Shown here: positions 62,700-64,000 of the stretch, piece by piece
How positions within the stretch are numbered: position 1 is the stretch's first letter
How the letters are laid out: every line of letters begins with the position of its first letter
Assembly (NCBI GenBank): GCA_947495125.1
Contig: CANLXL010000006.1
Coordinates: 186,001-250,000, forward strand
Direction: 5' to 3'
DNA: 64,000 nucleotides
Source: an uncultured Flaviramulus sp.
GTDB lineage: Bacteria > Bacteroidota > Bacteroidia > Flavobacteriales > Flavobacteriaceae
Made by a program: the position numbers and the translations under genes
The notes under the pieces: generated by a model
What the model saw: only the letters and a program-made list of their open reading frames with translations
Told to the model about the DNA's origin: nothing
The model's database searches: none

Positions 62700-64000
62700 C
62701 TATCGCTTCTTCTTAGATCTAAATTTAGCCTTGTCCTTCCGTCGATTAAAAGGAATGGCATCATTAAAAGTATGCTTTGGTTTACCCGGTTTGTTTTTGC
62801 GCCATTTATCATTTTCCGGTAAGAGTACGTTTAGTAAATCCTGGCGCCCCAATTTATTCAAGGTCTTTTTAATCCAGTCTTTATTTTCGTTTTTATACCA
62901 AAAGAAAAAACGGTGTTGCTCATCCTTTTCCTTACGTGTTTTAGGTGTATTTACTTTTTTGAGTGTATATGGATGATACCCGCTATAATAAATGACTGTA
63001 GCTACCGTCATAGGTGTTGGTGTAAAACCTTGTACCTGTTCAAGCTGAAAACCCAGATCCTTGGTTTCGGCAGCGAGATTCGCCATATCTTCAGCTTCGC
63101 ATGCGGGATGATTTGAAATAAAATACGGGATTAATTGTAGTTTTAATTTATGCTTGATATTAATCTTATCAAAACGTTCCTTAAATTTATGGAAATAAGT
63201 AAACGAAGGTTTCCGCATCAGCTTTAAAACCGGATCACTGGTATGTTCGGGAGCTACTTTAAGTCTGCCCGATACATGTTTGGTCATCACTTCTTCAGTA
63301 TAATCATCTAATTCCTTGGCATCGGCATTCTTATTGAATTCCGGTACCAACATATCATGGCGAATACCACTTCCGATAAAGGACTTCTTCACTTTAGGAT
63401 GACTATCTACGGCTTTATATAAGTCAGTAAGAGGTTTATGGGAGGTATCCAAATTACTGCAAATAACAGGAGAAATACAGGAAGGTGCGACACATTTATC
63501 ACATATAGATTGTATTTTACCTTTCATCTTATACATATTCGCACTAGGGCCTCCAATATCCGAAAGGTAGCCTTTAAAATCGGGCATATTGGCAACAGTA
63601 TCAACCTCTCTTAATACAGATTCCTGGCTACGAGACGCAATAAACTTCCCTTGATGTGCCGAAATGGTACAGAAACTACAACCACCAAAACAACCCCGAT
63701 GTACGTTTATGGAAAACTTGATCATTTCGAAAGCAGGTATCGGTCCGCGTTTATTGTATTTCGGGTGTGGTAATCGTGTGTAGGGTAAATCGAAAGAGGC
63801 ATCAATTTCTGCTTCCGTCATTGTTGGATATGGCGGGTTGATCATCAAAGTCCGATTTCCGACTTTCTGAAAAATACGTCGTGCCATCAATTTATTAGAT
63901 TCCTGTTCGATGGTCTTAAAATTAGAAGCAAATGCTTTTTTATCTTTCAAACAGACGTCGTGCGATACAATTTCAACATCTTCCCAATTACTGTTCTTTG
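62700..64000 (-). CDS. YgiQ family radical SAM protein (partial, N-terminal part outside window)
   Basis: 433 codons are visible; the frame is open to the right edge, and residues before the edge (WEDVEIVSHDVC) fit the N-terminal half of YgiQ, which has about 650-740 residues in total. The radical SAM cluster appears as CFGGCSFCTISAHQG (CxxxCxxC) and is followed by LSDIGGPSANMYKMKG. The C-terminal domain holds LKVAPEHTSDPVLKLM. YgiQ is a widely conserved protein of unknown activity. A TTG at 63950 is only an internal codon, not the start. Confidence 0.9.
   Translation of the reverse strand, partial: KNSNWEDVEIVSHDVCLKDKKAFASNFKTIEQESNKLMARRIFQKVGNRTLMINPPYPTMTEAEIDASFDLPYTRLPHPKYNKRGPIPAFEMIKFSINVHRGCFGGCSFCTISAHQGKFIASRSQESVLREVDTVANMPDFKGYLSDIGGPSANMYKMKGKIQSICDKCVAPSCISPVICSNLDTSHKPLTDLYKAVDSHPKVKKSFIGSGIRHDMLVPEFNKNADAKELDDYTEEVMTKHVSGRLKVAPEHTSDPVLKLMRKPSFTYFHKFKERFDKINIKHKLKLQLIPYFISNHPACEAEDMANLAAETKDLGFQLEQVQGFTPTPMTVATVIYYSGYHPYTLKKVNTPKTRKEKDEQHRFFFWYKNENKDWIKKTLNKLGRQDLLNVLLPENDKWRKNKPGKPKHTFNDAIPFNRRKDKAKFRSKKKR

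Noticed and set aside
1..64000. tRNA, rRNA and CRISPR signals
   Set aside because: No cloverleaf, rRNA stretch or regularly spaced repeat with unique spacers was seen on either strand; a covariance-model scan could still find a small RNA.

Overview
The window reads as chromosomal DNA of a member of the family Flavobacteriaceae (phylum Bacteroidota). The case rests on low GC content, lipoprotein signals of Bacteroidota type, promoters of the TAnnTTTG type, typical families (DUF4199, DUF6428, DUF6443-RHS, an OlsF-like fusion acyltransferase, a C25 peptidase), and intergenic repeats seen in marine flavobacteria. The genus cannot be fixed from sequence alone. Genes fill about 90% of the window. 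I see no rRNA, tRNA, CRISPR array, insertion sequence or integrase.

Layout. 1-4381: end of an rsmA-like gene, magnesium transporter mgtE, a cupin, a TlpA-like lipoprotein, a 2-hydroxyacid dehydrogenase and a membrane-bound LuxR-type regulator. 4382-7799: three small transcription units (VOC protein; DUF4199-DUF1801-VOC; TauE/SafE permease) whose starts share a conserved upstream element. 7800-11888: accessory region with a zeta-toxin-like kinase and a 50-residue partner, DUF4304, RDD, and an XRE regulator facing an unknown 110-residue gene across a perfect palindrome, then a TM2 protein. 12037-14185: arsenic-type cluster arsR-DUF6428-GNAT-arsC without a visible efflux pump. 14286-21529: small membrane protein, regulatory-domain protein, aspartate kinase plus OlsF-like fusion, SpoIIAA-like protein, GNAT, fbp. 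22077-29732: four-gene minus-strand operon built around two large secreted RHS/YD-repeat proteins, with an orphan response regulator divergent from it. 31021-40125: nitrogen-assimilation island gltB-gltD facing porin-PII-amtB. 40232-47357: a TPR-like secreted protein, CBS protein, GIDE-like membrane protein, GNAT, DinB, thioesterase, then a repeat-rich stretch of very small genes. 47741-53918: ssb, a C25 lipoprotein peptidase, a DASS transporter, nadB-nadA. 54086-59628: an anaerobic or nitrosative-stress module. 59971-64000: ppc and a partial YgiQ radical SAM gene.

The most interesting part is 54086-59654. An Rrf2 regulator with three Fe-S-type cysteines, a 604-residue cysteine-rich protein that looks like a divergent FMN TIM-barrel enzyme, a NorE/NorF-like membrane pair with no NO reductase beside it, and an oxygen-independent ribonucleotide reductase (nrdG-nrdD) lie together. 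Three near-identical 16-base sites (AAGATAAAAACATCTT and variants) sit just upstream of rrf2, of the norE-like gene and of nrdG. This suggests one regulon controlled by the local Rrf2 protein, with the 604-residue protein as an uncharacterised member.

Other points worth following are the GTACTTTA element at a fixed distance from three starts (4593-6513), palindromic operators for the XRE and ArsR regulators, an RHS protein with a distinct 253-residue tail carrying an HEELGH motif, and several families of palindromic intergenic repeats.
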